Origin: an uncultured Merdimonas sp.
GTDB taxonomy: Bacteria; Bacillota; Clostridia; Lachnospirales; Lachnospiraceae
Length of the DNA stretch: 54,238 bases
Assembly: GCA_944378225.1 (NCBI GenBank)
Contig: CALWGE010000012.1
Span: 1-54,238, forward strand
Direction: 5' to 3'
The position numbers were made by a program, and so were the translations under genes. A model generated the notes under the pieces. The model saw only the letters and a program-made list of their open reading frames with translations, had not been told where the DNA came from and ran no database searches. Shown here piece after piece: positions 43,535 through 51,017 of the stretch (position 1 is the stretch's first letter; each line of letters opens with the position of its first letter).

Positions 43535-43571
43535 AAAGCATCTGTCTTCAGACGCTTTCCGTTTTTTTCTT
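43535..43571 (+). terminator. Terminator of the cobalamin-riboswitch unit
   Basis: AAAGC-A-TCTG-TCTT-CAGA-C-GCTTT (43535-43558) forms a 9-bp stem with one mismatch, followed by CCG and a run of seven T and more Ts. It closes the transcript about 460 bases after the promoter. Confidence 0.8.
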
Positions 43572-43594
43572 TTCTGTTTTCTCCATAACAGAAA

Positions 43595-43613
43595 TAAAAA
43601 GAGCGGATGCTCT
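43595..43613 (-). terminator. Terminator of the Lrp-family gene
   Basis: On the minus strand AGAGC-ATCC-GCTCT (43613-43600) is followed by TTTTTATTT. The GCGGATGCT sequence is repeated nearby in the same region. Confidence 0.6.
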
Positions 43614-43639
43614 GTTGCGGATGCTTTTTTAGTTTTTCC

Positions 43640-44098
43640 TTACAGCCTGAGTCCTTTGATATCTTTAATCCGGGAAAGGATCACATGCTGTGTGCATTCC
43701 ACAATGCCGGGAAGCTGATCCATGGTTTCATACATCAGTTTTTCCAGCTCTTCATTGGAAGAGGCTATTGCATGTACATGAAGCCTGCTGTTCCCGGTCA
43801 CCCGGTAAACCTGTGTAACAGTCCCGTTCTTTTTCAGAAGTTCAGCAACTTCCATGAGAGATTCCGGTTTCGTTTCTATTTCAAAATAACAGGATACAGC
43901 ACCGCTGATTTTCTGAGGATTGATAATTGTTGTATACTCTTCTATCACGCCTTTTTGTTCCAGAGCCTGAACCCGCATCTTCACAGCCACTCTGGAGATT
44001 CCGATTTTCTGACCGATTTCCGAATAGGACATTCTCGCATTCTCAATCAGAAGACTGACGATTTTCTGATCGAGCTCATCCAGACCATCTAAAAACAT
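43640..44098 (-). CDS. Lrp/AsnC family transcriptional regulator
   Basis: A 152-residue regulator. An N-terminal winged helix (LDELDQKIVSLLIENARMSYSEIGQKIGISRVAVKMRV, about 5-60) is joined to an AsnC/RAM ligand-binding domain (SCYFEIETKPESLMEVAELL, VYRVTGNSRLHVHAIA). Such proteins sense amino acids and act as octamers. The start at 44098 follows AAAGGAGG; an in-frame ATG at 44134 is weaker. It is convergent with the riboswitch unit and divergent from the MATE gene, whose promoter lies about 95 bases away, making that pump a candidate target. Confidence 0.9.
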   Translation of the reverse strand: MFLDGLDELDQKIVSLLIENARMSYSEIGQKIGISRVAVKMRVQALEQKGVIEEYTTIINPQKISGAVSCYFEIETKPESLMEVAELLKKNGTVTQVYRVTGNSRLHVHAIASSNEELEKLMYETMDQLPGIVECTQHVILSRIKDIKGLRL

Positions 44099-44192
44099 AG
44101 AGCCTCCTTTCATGGCAAAACCGTTTTCCTGCACGTGTTCTCATTATATAATGGTCCTTTAAGGAAAGTCAAGAAAATGCAACAGGGATGAA

Positions 44193-44221
44193 TTGACACT
44201 GTGAATGATATTTTTTATAAT
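44193..44221 (+). promoter_or_regulatory. Promoter of the second MATE gene
   Basis: TTGACA (44193-44198), 17-bp spacer, TATAAT (44216-44221): a perfect consensus. Confidence 0.88.
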
Positions 44222-44274
44222 AGATTACGATTGTTAATTATTTTATTACAAATAGAAAGTTTCGGGTGATAGAA

Positions 44275-45624
44275 ATGGAAAATGAACTGACAAAAGGTCC
44301 TGTAATGCAGACTATGCTGCGTTTTGCTATTCCCATGATTGTCGGAGATCTGCTGCAGCAATGCTATAATATTGCAGACACCCTGATTGTGGGACGCTGC
44401 CTGGGGGAGAATGCGCTTGCCGCTGTAGGCTCCGCTTTTTCACTGATGACTTTTCTGACGTCCATTTTGCTTGGACTTGCCATGGGAAGCGGGACTGTCT
44501 TTTCTGTCCGTTTCGGGCAAAAGGATGAAAAGGGACTGAAAGAAGGGATTCTTGCCTCCTTTGTTTTGCTCGGTATGGTAACTCTCCTTCTCAATCTTTG
44601 CGTATTTGCAGGTATCGACTGGATTATACGCTTTCTGCGGATTCCGGAGGAACTCATTACTATGATGCATGAATACCTGCTGATTATCTTTGCGGGTCTG
44701 ACCGGCATTTTCCTTTACAATTTTTTTGCTTCTCTTCTGCGTTCTCTGGGAAACTCTGTAATTCCTCTTCTGTTTCTGGCTGTATCCGTCTGTCTGAATA
44801 TCGGTCTGGATCTCTGGTTTGTAATCGGACTTGAAAGAGGTGTGGCCGGAGCTGCAGAGGCAACCGTTCTGTCTCAGTACATATCCGGTTTCGGAATTGC
44901 CGTTTATACCTGTATGAAATTCCCTCACCTCTTTTTCCGTGACAAAAATGTCCGGCTGCGTGCAGAACGTATGAAAGAAATTGCCGGCTTTTCGGCCCTG
45001 ACCTGCATGCAGCAGTCCATTATGAATCTGGGAATTCTGGCTGTTCAGGGACTTGTCAACAGTTTCGGCACTACTGTTATGGCTGCATTTGCAGCAGCCG
45101 TAAAAATCGATGCTTTTGCCTATCTTCCGGTGCAGGATTTTGGCAATGCCTTTTCTATCTTTATCGCTCAGAACTACGGAGCGAAGAAACCCGATCGCAT
45201 CAAAAAAGGCATCCGGACCGCTGCATTGACTGCAGTGTCCTTCAGCCTTTTGATTTCTCTGTGCGTCTGTCTTTGGGCAGCTCCGCTGATGTCCTTTTTC
45301 ATAGATGCTTCCGAAACTGCCGTCATCACGGAAGGGGTCCGTTATCTGCAGATCGAAGGCGCCTTTTATGCTCTGATCGGAATCCTCTTTCTGCTTTACG
45401 GCTTGTACCGGGCGCTTGGCCGCCCGGGTATATCCGTTGTACTTACGGCCGTTTCTCTGGGTACCCGCGTTATGCTGGCCTACATCCTCTCTGCAGTTCC
45501 TTCTGTAGGAGTAGCAGGTATCTGGTGGTCTGTGCCCATCGGATGGTTTCTGGCAGACACGCTGGGAATTTTGTATTATCTGCTGAATCGAAAACGGCTG
45601 CTTTATTTTCCGCAGTTACCATGA
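44275..45624 (+). CDS. MATE family efflux transporter
   Basis: A 449-residue, 12-helix MATE transporter, a distant paralogue of the one at 34746. LRFAIPMIVGDLLQQCYNIADTLIVG and the second-half FSALTCMQQSIMNLGILAVQ are diagnostic. The start at 44275 was chosen for the ATG; a GTG three codons earlier is in frame, and the ribosome site is weak for both. Its 3' end overlaps the convergent DUF134-NifX gene by 22 bases, so the last codons are antisense to that gene's His-rich tail. Substrate unknown. Confidence 0.9.
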   Translation: MENELTKGPVMQTMLRFAIPMIVGDLLQQCYNIADTLIVGRCLGENALAAVGSAFSLMTFLTSILLGLAMGSGTVFSVRFGQKDEKGLKEGILASFVLLGMVTLLLNLCVFAGIDWIIRFLRIPEELITMMHEYLLIIFAGLTGIFLYNFFASLLRSLGNSVIPLLFLAVSVCLNIGLDLWFVIGLERGVAGAAEATVLSQYISGFGIAVYTCMKFPHLFFRDKNVRLRAERMKEIAGFSALTCMQQSIMNLGILAVQGLVNSFGTTVMAAFAAAVKIDAFAYLPVQDFGNAFSIFIAQNYGAKKPDRIKKGIRTAALTAVSFSLLISLCVCLWAAPLMSFFIDASETAVITEGVRYLQIEGAFYALIGILFLLYGLYRALGRPGISVVLTAVSLGTRVMLAYILSAVPSVGVAGIWWSVPIGWFLADTLGILYYLLNRKRLLYFPQLP

Positions 45625-46415
45625 CGGCACTCATGGCCTTCCCCATGGCTGTGGCTATGACCATGTCCGTGTCCGCAGCTGTGACCCTCTCCGTGACCAT
45701 GTTCATGTCCGTGATGGTCACAGTGCACATCCGGGTTATAGGCAAGCTTCCCTGCCGCCAGTGCTTTCACAGCCTCATCTGCACTGCCGGACACACCACC
45801 GTAAAGTCTGATGCCTGCTTCTGCCAGCGCATTCTGTGCTCCGGCGCCGATGCCGCCGCAGATCAGTGCATCTACCTGCATGTCACTGAGAAAGCCTGCC
45901 AGTGCACCGTGGCCGCTTCCATTTGTATCCACAATCTGTTCCTTTATAATCTTTCCATCTTCCACGTCAAAGATCTTAAACTGCTCCGTATGTCCGAAAT
46001 GCTGAAATATTTCTCCGTTTTCATAAGTAACCGCTACTCTCATCTCATTCTCTCCTTTCACAGGAAGCCGTCCGGCTTCTGCCTGATTTCTGCGACATGT
46101 TTTCTGACAGAAACGGGCGGCGGAGCCGTCACAGAACCGGTAATCCCCTCCCATAATCAGGAGTGATTTTCCATTTACAATACAGTCGGCTATTTTTCTC
46201 CGGGCTTCCTCGTAAATTTCCGTTACGGTCGTTCTGGAGATATCCATCTGCGCAGCGCAATGCTCATGAGTAAATTTTTCCAGATCAATAAGCCGAATTG
46301 CCTCATATTCATCCAGCGTCAGAACCACCTGGCTTCCGCTGGAAATTCCCTCCGGCACAAAGCTGTCGTAGGCAGGCTCTGTACAGATTCTTCTGCAGCG
46401 TCTGGGACGCGCCAT
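45603..46415 (-). CDS. DUF134-NifX/DUF4405-like fusion with His-rich tail
   Basis: A 270-residue three-part protein. Residues 1-95 are a DUF134 HTH domain (MARPRRCRRI, LTLDEYEAIRLIDLE, SRTTVTEIYEEARRKIAD). A cysteine-containing linker (CDGSAARFCQKTCRR) leads to a dinitrogenase iron-molybdenum cofactor domain (about 125-230, MRVAVTYENGEIFQHFGHTEQFKIFDV, ALICGGIGAGAQNALAEAGI). The last 40 residues are extremely rich in His, Gly and Cys (for example HGHEHGHGEGHSCGHGHGHS). In the family such proteins bind metal or Fe-S precursors; the HTH suggests a metal-sensing regulator. GGAGG precedes the start. It overlaps the convergent MATE gene. No nitrogenase genes are present. Confidence 0.85.
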   Translation of the reverse strand: MARPRRCRRICTEPAYDSFVPEGISSGSQVVLTLDEYEAIRLIDLEKFTHEHCAAQMDISRTTVTEIYEEARRKIADCIVNGKSLLIMGGDYRFCDGSAARFCQKTCRRNQAEAGRLPVKGENEMRVAVTYENGEIFQHFGHTEQFKIFDVEDGKIIKEQIVDTNGSGHGALAGFLSDMQVDALICGGIGAGAQNALAEAGIRLYGGVSGSADEAVKALAAGKLAYNPDVHCDHHGHEHGHGEGHSCGHGHGHSHSHGEGHECRHGNCGK

Positions 46416-46505
46416 GGTATCACCTCCAATAACCAAAAAGCGTTTCCGTCATATGTCGAAAACAGTATAGCATGATGCACCCGGAATTGCAAGAGCTAAG
46501 ATTTT

Positions 46506-47309
46506 TTACCTTACCTTTATCATAATTGTGGCTGTATACCAGCCATTCTCATACTTTGCCTGATAATTTCCGTCATAATTCTGAGAAATATATTCCAGGA
46601 TCCAGGTTCCGTATCCATGACCCTTTCGGCGCTTTCGGAAGGCATGCTCTTTTGTCGCTGTATTCTTTACCCGGACAAACAAGTATGCTCCCTTTATTTC
46701 TGCATGCATTTCGAAACTTCTCTGTTCCGGCGGAAGTTCAGACAGCGCTTCCAGTGCATTGTCCAGAAGATTTGAAAAAATACTGCACAGATGAAGGGGA
46801 TCTATTTCGAGACCCCGCGGAACCTTAAGGTCTATTTCTGTTTTTGTTCTCAGATCATGCAGCTTTTTCTTCTTTTCATGAACAACAGCGTTCACAATGG
46901 CATTACTGCAATAGGTAACAGGTCTGGTTTTATCAAGGCACTCCTGAAACTCATCCATTTCTCTTTGAGCCGTCTCCTGTTCTCCCTGTCTGAGACTTTC
47001 CCGAATTTCATCCAGACGTTTTTCCAAATCTGAACGCATAAGGAGCAGCTTCTGCTGTTTTTCTTCCAGTATTTCATTCTGCATGTGTTCTGTTTCCTGG
47101 AGATAGGTAAGTTCCTGCAGCTTTCTCTGCAGTCTTTCCCTTCCGGAACTTCGAAACAGAATGTACAGAAGCAGGATATCTGCCGCTATACTGAAAATCA
47201 GACCTGCATATCCCCAGAAATTAAACGGACGTTTTTCCAGGATAGGTTCCAGCACCATCAGAATCTGGCTGAGAGGAATTACGAGAAAAAACAGATTTTC
47301 TTTTTTCAT
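46506..47309 (-). CDS. GHKL histidine-kinase-like protein lacking the phospho-His
   Basis: A 267-residue protein with two N-terminal membrane helices (about 5-22 and 34-53), a long coiled coil, and a GHKL ATPase domain: N box SNLLDNALEAL (179-189) and G box RKGHGYGTWIL. Where AgrC-type kinases have RHDxxNHL, it has MRSDLEKRLDE, so S93 replaces the phospho-accepting His. The ATPase part looks intact. Its start overlaps the stop of the upstream kinase by 4 bases. The likely role is to supply the kinase activity that phosphorylates the His of its neighbour, or to act as a phosphatase or inhibitor; this is inference. Confidence 0.8.
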   Translation of the reverse strand: MKKENLFFLVIPLSQILMVLEPILEKRPFNFWGYAGLIFSIAADILLLYILFRSSGRERLQRKLQELTYLQETEHMQNEILEEKQQKLLLMRSDLEKRLDEIRESLRQGEQETAQREMDEFQECLDKTRPVTYCSNAIVNAVVHEKKKKLHDLRTKTEIDLKVPRGLEIDPLHLCSIFSNLLDNALEALSELPPEQRSFEMHAEIKGAYLFVRVKNTATKEHAFRKRRKGHGYGTWILEYISQNYDGNYQAKYENGWYTATIMIKVR

Positions 47310-48151
47310 GTTTTTTTCTCTCCCTTCTCAGACTCTTCCCGTTGGGAAAGAGAACGAAGTGTCAGAAGATAATTTTGAAAATCATGCCGTAAACGCGACG
47401 TTTCATCCAGGGATTCCCGAAACTTTTCATAACGGAGCTGTTCCATTTCAAGCAGATGTTTCTGAAGACGAACCTCGTCTTCCATCTCTTCCTGTTTCTG
47501 CATTTGATCAAAGATGAAATACATGTAGGCATCTGCTCCAAGTCCAAGAAAGATCCCCATGAATACAGAAACCGGAGGTGTTTTCATTTCCATTGCATAC
47601 ATTCCATTCAGATACCACAGAAGAAAAGTCTGACTGAGAGGAAGAATTGCGCAAAGCCATTGACGGTTTCCCCGGATCCAGGAAGATTTCTGCAGCAGGT
47701 TCCAGATTTGAAAAGCGGAATAATAAGCCAGTATCGCCAGTGGACGCATCAGCAAAAGACCAAAAGCCGTATATACAGAGCCGGCTTCAATCGCTTTATT
47801 TCCTGTTCCTATAATATTTCCGGCAATCATAACTGTCGCAAACTCTGCTGTTCCAAGAGTCGCAACCAGAAGCAGAAAAGCAAGCATCTTTTTTGCAAAG
47901 GAAGAACAATAGAAAAAATGAAGATATACAAACATAAGCAGACACTGTATAACCATGAGAACATTCGTACTGAAACTGTCTGTCCGATACAGCAGAGGCA
48001 GCTTCACAGCGCAGAGCAGCAGACACCACCCCGCGGCTCCCAAAGCTGTCGTTTTCAAGGAATAACGTCTTCCCAGGGTCTGGGAGTAATAGAGCATGAC
48101 CATCAGAGCATCATGGGCATATACCAGGATATTCAGAACTACCACATACAT
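47306..48151 (-). CDS. Membrane sensor with phospho-acceptor His but no ATPase domain
   Basis: A 281-residue protein with about six N-terminal membrane helices (1-215), a coiled coil (about 215-252) and the H box TSRLRHDFQNYLLTLRSLS with H256. It ends 25 residues later, so the whole catalytic ATP-binding domain is missing, although the layout otherwise matches AgrC/HPK10 kinases. No frameshift links it to the next gene: that gene has its own membrane helices and start. It is encoded between the LytTR response regulator and the ATPase-bearing partner, overlapping the latter by 4 bases. No AgrD- or AgrB-like gene was seen, so the signal is unknown. Confidence 0.8.
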   Translation of the reverse strand: MYVVVLNILVYAHDALMVMLYYSQTLGRRYSLKTTALGAAGWCLLLCAVKLPLLYRTDSFSTNVLMVIQCLLMFVYLHFFYCSSFAKKMLAFLLLVATLGTAEFATVMIAGNIIGTGNKAIEAGSVYTAFGLLLMRPLAILAYYSAFQIWNLLQKSSWIRGNRQWLCAILPLSQTFLLWYLNGMYAMEMKTPPVSVFMGIFLGLGADAYMYFIFDQMQKQEEMEDEVRLQKHLLEMEQLRYEKFRESLDETSRLRHDFQNYLLTLRSLSQREESEKGEKKT

Positions 48152-48170
48152 GACATATCACACCCCGCTT

Positions 48171-48878
48171 TTACAGTTTGCCGGAAACATATGTAAAGAA
48201 ATTCTCTTTGGCATTCTTTATCCGCGCTTTGCTTACAGGTATCACACGCTCATCTTCAAGGATCAGCTCTCTTCCGTGAAATTCCCGGATGTAATCCATA
48301 TTTGCCACATAGCTCTTATGACAGCTCAAAAAACGCTCGTCCAGCTGTTCTTTCAGGATTTCCAGTCTTTCATTACACAGGTATTCTGTTTTTTCCAGCA
48401 CAATACAGGTTTTATGAAGTCTGCTTTCCAGATACCGGATATCGCCCAAAGGGATAGCCATATAGCCTCCCTGGCAATAAATCAGAAGTTTCCCTGAACT
48501 CTGCAATTTTTCCCTGCGTATTTTTTCCAGGCTCTGCAGGAGTTGTTCCTCCTTTACCGGTTTCATAAGAATCCCGCCCAGATTGGCATCCCTCAGAAAA
48601 ATTTCTTCCACATATTCCAGCGCATGTGCTGTTACGTAAATGATCTTTGTATAGGGGCAAAACTGCGCCAGCTGCTCTGCAAAGTCGATGCCGTTTCTGC
48701 TCTGTTCCCAGTCTATATCCATAAAAACTACATCAAAATACTCTCCTTGCTGAAGTTCTGTCCAGAATGCATTTATTTCACTGTAAGTATGTATTTTTTT
48801 CACAAACGGGATCCGGGACAACTTCGTCTTCAACTCTTCCAGCACTTCAGGCTGGTCGTCGCAAATAGCCGTTTTCAT
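48171..48878 (-). CDS. LytTR-family response regulator
   Basis: A 235-residue regulator. The REC domain (1-120) has acidic D7/D8, phospho-Asp D54 (VVFMDIDWEQ), a Thr in VTAHA and the Lys in MKPVKEE. The LytTR DNA-binding domain (about 130-235) contains GGYMAIPLGDIRYLES and FLSCHKSYVANMDYI. The start at 48878 follows CAGGAG; an in-frame start at 48983 would cover the promoter. It is first in a three-gene operon with two partial kinases, the Agr/Lyt-like arrangement. Confidence 0.92.
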   Translation of the reverse strand: MKTAICDDQPEVLEELKTKLSRIPFVKKIHTYSEINAFWTELQQGEYFDVVFMDIDWEQSRNGIDFAEQLAQFCPYTKIIYVTAHALEYVEEIFLRDANLGGILMKPVKEEQLLQSLEKIRREKLQSSGKLLIYCQGGYMAIPLGDIRYLESRLHKTCIVLEKTEYLCNERLEILKEQLDERFLSCHKSYVANMDYIREFHGRELILEDERVIPVSKARIKNAKENFFTYVSGKL

Positions 48879-48912
48879 AGCACTTTTTTCTCCTGTTGTA
48901 AACGTACACACA

Positions 48913-48941
48913 TGCATAGGATAACATGCATGAAAATGCAA
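48913..48941 (-). promoter_or_regulatory. Candidate promoter of the LytTR operon
   Basis: On the minus strand TTGCAT (48941-48936) and TATGCA (48918-48913) are 17 bp apart. A direct repeat ATGCATGT...ATGCATGT with a 14-base period lies across the spacer and -10 and could be a regulator site. Confidence 0.45.
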
Positions 48942-49006
48942 AATCAATATCCTTTTTGGTATATTTCTTACAGGATTTATCATTATCCGGATATTTTCTT
49001 ATCAGG

Positions 49007-49522
49007 TCATATGCCTGCTGTTTTCAGAAATTCCTTCCATTCCAGCCGCTTTCCGTCCAGAATACACTCTTCAAGCCTGTCTCCGTCATAAGATAATTTT
49101 AAAGAAAAAAAGGGATAATCTTCCCGCAGAAGCTTGAAAAACACTCTGTCGCCGGGCCAAAGTTCCAGATCATCAACCCGATCCTTTTCCACCCATTCCA
49201 GAACGCCTTCCGGACAGTTATAGTCAAGTTCCCCTTCCCAGCCCACAGCAGTATAAAGGCACATGTACTGTGTTTCCACACCCTTCAGCGCAAATGTCAC
49301 AATTCCCCTGAAACGGTAATCCGTAAGTGTCAGACCGGTCTCTTCCTGCACTTCTCTGATAAGACAATCCTCCGGACTTTCATATGCGAGTGCATGACCT
49401 CCCACGCCAATCCATTTATCCTGATTCACATCATGTTTCTTTTTTACTCTGTGAAGCATCAGAAACTTATCATTCTGTTCCAGATAGCAAAGCGTTGTCA
49501 GTGTGCCAGTCATATGTTCCAT
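49007..49522 (-). CDS. Nudix hydrolase, MutT/8-oxo-dGTP-diphosphatase-like
   Basis: A 171-residue Nudix protein. The box is GHALAYESPEDCLIREVQEETGL, fitting Gx5Ex7REUxEExGU, although the usual K-V/P-x-G-E turn is replaced by HALAYE. MTGTLTTLCYLE and KKKHDVNQDKWIGVGG are typical of the MutT-like 8-oxo-dGTP group; LEWVEKDRV and the C-terminal DGDRLEE also fit. The substrate is inferred. The start at 49522 follows AAAGGGG; a longer in-frame version to 49561 is unlikely. Confidence 0.85.
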   Translation of the reverse strand: MEHMTGTLTTLCYLEQNDKFLMLHRVKKKHDVNQDKWIGVGGHALAYESPEDCLIREVQEETGLTLTDYRFRGIVTFALKGVETQYMCLYTAVGWEGELDYNCPEGVLEWVEKDRVDDLELWPGDRVFFKLLREDYPFFSLKLSYDGDRLEECILDGKRLEWKEFLKTAGI

Positions 49523-49610
49523 AAATATCATTCCCCTTTTTCTGTAAATACTGTTTTTCAACTGTCGCCTTCAGGAACAGGAAAAATCCTTTTCCTCTCC
49601 GGATAAAACG

Positions 49611-49641
49611 AAAAAAGACCCTGACAGCAGCTGTCAGAGCC
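49611..49641 (-). terminator. Terminator overlapping the CmpB-type gene stop codon
   Basis: CTGACAG (49621-49627) and CTGTCAG (49631-49637), extended by further pairs, form a hairpin followed on the minus strand by TTTTTT. The stem includes the stop codon of the gene ending at 49634. Confidence 0.8.
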
Positions 49642-50173
49642 AGTTTTTCACAATCAGATAAATACAGTCGCAAACGATGACTGCCAGGCAAATCAGCGCT
49701 GTCGTTTTCTGCATTTTCATGCTGGTCCGTTCTGTAAATCGTCTGGCCAGCGGCTGAAGCAGATATAAAATTATCATACCGCCAATACCAAACCGAATGC
49801 TGGGATTTGGAGCGATTCGTCCCTGAAAATCAAACGCGAACCGGGTATAATCCCACTGCCATCCACCCATGGTAAATTCCATAATATAGCTGGCAATCAG
49901 TTCAATGACTGTAGTAATCGCCACAATACCGATAAATACCAGAACAGGCGTAATGTTTACCGGTCCGCACGGAATCTTTTTTTTCATCAGCCCGGAGAGA
50001 GTCAGAAGCAGAATCACAGCCCCGAACCCATAAACTACACAGTAAGGACCCGTAAGCACACCTCTGTTGGAAAATCCCCAGCGATACACCACGACTTCCA
50101 GAAAAACTTCGTAAATCCATCCAATAATGGAATAAAACATAAAATAGAGAAAATAGTCCTGTATTTTTTTCAT
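49634..50173 (-). CDS. CmpB-type (ABC transporter type IV family) membrane protein
   Basis: A 179-residue protein with about four membrane helices, belonging to the family labelled putative ABC transporter type IV or CmpB. LYFMFYSIIGWIYEVFLE, NRGVLTGPYCVVYGFGAV and the block ELIASYIMEFTMGGWQWDYT are characteristic. It carries no ATPase domain and its transport role is only a database label. The start at 50173 follows GGAGGAGG. It is monocistronic. Confidence 0.8.
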   Translation of the reverse strand: MKKIQDYFLYFMFYSIIGWIYEVFLEVVVYRWGFSNRGVLTGPYCVVYGFGAVILLLTLSGLMKKKIPCGPVNITPVLVFIGIVAITTVIELIASYIMEFTMGGWQWDYTRFAFDFQGRIAPNPSIRFGIGGMIILYLLQPLARRFTERTSMKMQKTTALICLAVIVCDCIYLIVKNWL

Positions 50174-50254
50174 CTGCCTCCTCCGGTTCTGCTTCTTATC
50201 GATTCCCTTTGACCTGTTAAGTGTACGATAATGTGAAAGTTTTGTCAATAAAAA

Positions 50255-50289
50255 CAGGAAAGGGCTGCGCACAAAATGATGCGCAGCCC
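50255..50289 (-). terminator. Terminator of the dpp/ridA/PLP/YheO operon
   Basis: GGGCTGCGCA (50262-50271) and its exact complement (50280-50289) form a 10-bp stem, followed on the minus strand by TTTCCTGTTTTTATT. It lies 40 bases after the last gene. Confidence 0.8.
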
Positions 50290-50329
50290 CGTTATTTCCT
50301 CTTCTGCCGTTTTGGCTGTTTTTTCAGCT

Positions 50330-50998
50330 TCATCGCCTGGAGGAACGGATTTCTTTCAGATAATTGTATATCGTATAGTTGGATACGCCAAGCTTTTCCG
50401 CCACGTATTCCACAGCACCCTTGACATCAAAGATTCCTTTGTTTTCCATTCTCTGAACCACGGCCAGCTTGTCCTCTTTCTGCATATAAGCTACCGGTTT
50501 CTGAAGAATTTCCAGTTCAGTACGAACCATATCTTCCATTACATCGCCGATATCATGAGCAAAAAACTCTCCTGCAGGATCCTCTTCCGGCGAAGGTTTC
50601 TGAAAAGCTGTCAGTTCCTGCATAAGTTTCGATGCCACAATAAAATCAGTCTGATCCTGATTAATACACAGACTGCCGATGATATGATTATTTTCATCGC
50701 GAATAAAAATAGTGGAAGAACGTAAGACTCTGCCGTCAGGCAGAACATTCCGGTAATTCAGACTGTTCGGTGCCTCGTCTCCATAGGTCTTCAGCAGCTG
50801 AAGCAGATAGTTGGTTGCAGGTCCGCCTACTTTTCGGTTTGTTACATTCCCGTAGATAGCTACAATGGAAGTCTCCACATGACTCAGATCATGCAGAATT
50901 ACTTCATAGCGGCTTCCCAGCATCACAGAGAGTCCCTCCGCACTTTGCAGAACTGCCTGCAGATATGGATGCATCTCTTTATTATTTCTCCCTTCCAT
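50330..50998 (-). CDS. YheO/DauR-type transcriptional regulator (PAS plus HTH)
   Basis: A 222-residue regulator. The N-terminal YheO-like PAS domain (about 8-125, LGSRYEVILHDLSHVETSIVAI, VLRSSTIFIRDENNHIIGSLCIN) senses an unknown ligand. The C-terminal DUF2180-like HTH (about 165-222, GIFDVKGAVEYVAEKLGVSNYTIYNYLKEI) binds DNA. Relatives include DauR, which controls D-arginine catabolism. It closes the operon behind the PLP enzyme gene by 19 bases, so it probably controls these genes in response to a substrate imported or degraded by them. Confidence 0.88.
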   Translation of the reverse strand: MEGRNNKEMHPYLQAVLQSAEGLSVMLGSRYEVILHDLSHVETSIVAIYGNVTNRKVGGPATNYLLQLLKTYGDEAPNSLNYRNVLPDGRVLRSSTIFIRDENNHIIGSLCINQDQTDFIVASKLMQELTAFQKPSPEEDPAGEFFAHDIGDVMEDMVRTELEILQKPVAYMQKEDKLAVVQRMENKGIFDVKGAVEYVAEKLGVSNYTIYNYLKEIRSSRR

Positions 50999-51017
50999 AA
51001 GATACCTCTTCTGTTAT

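Noticed and set aside
45603-45624. Convergent overlap read as a frameshift in the MATE gene
   Set aside because: Both proteins have complete, family-typical ends in their own frames; the 22-bp overlap is genuine.
47306-47309. The two kinase genes as one gene broken by a frameshift
   Set aside because: The second gene has its own ATG, two membrane helices and a degenerate H box of its own, so it is a separate paralogue, not the missing half.
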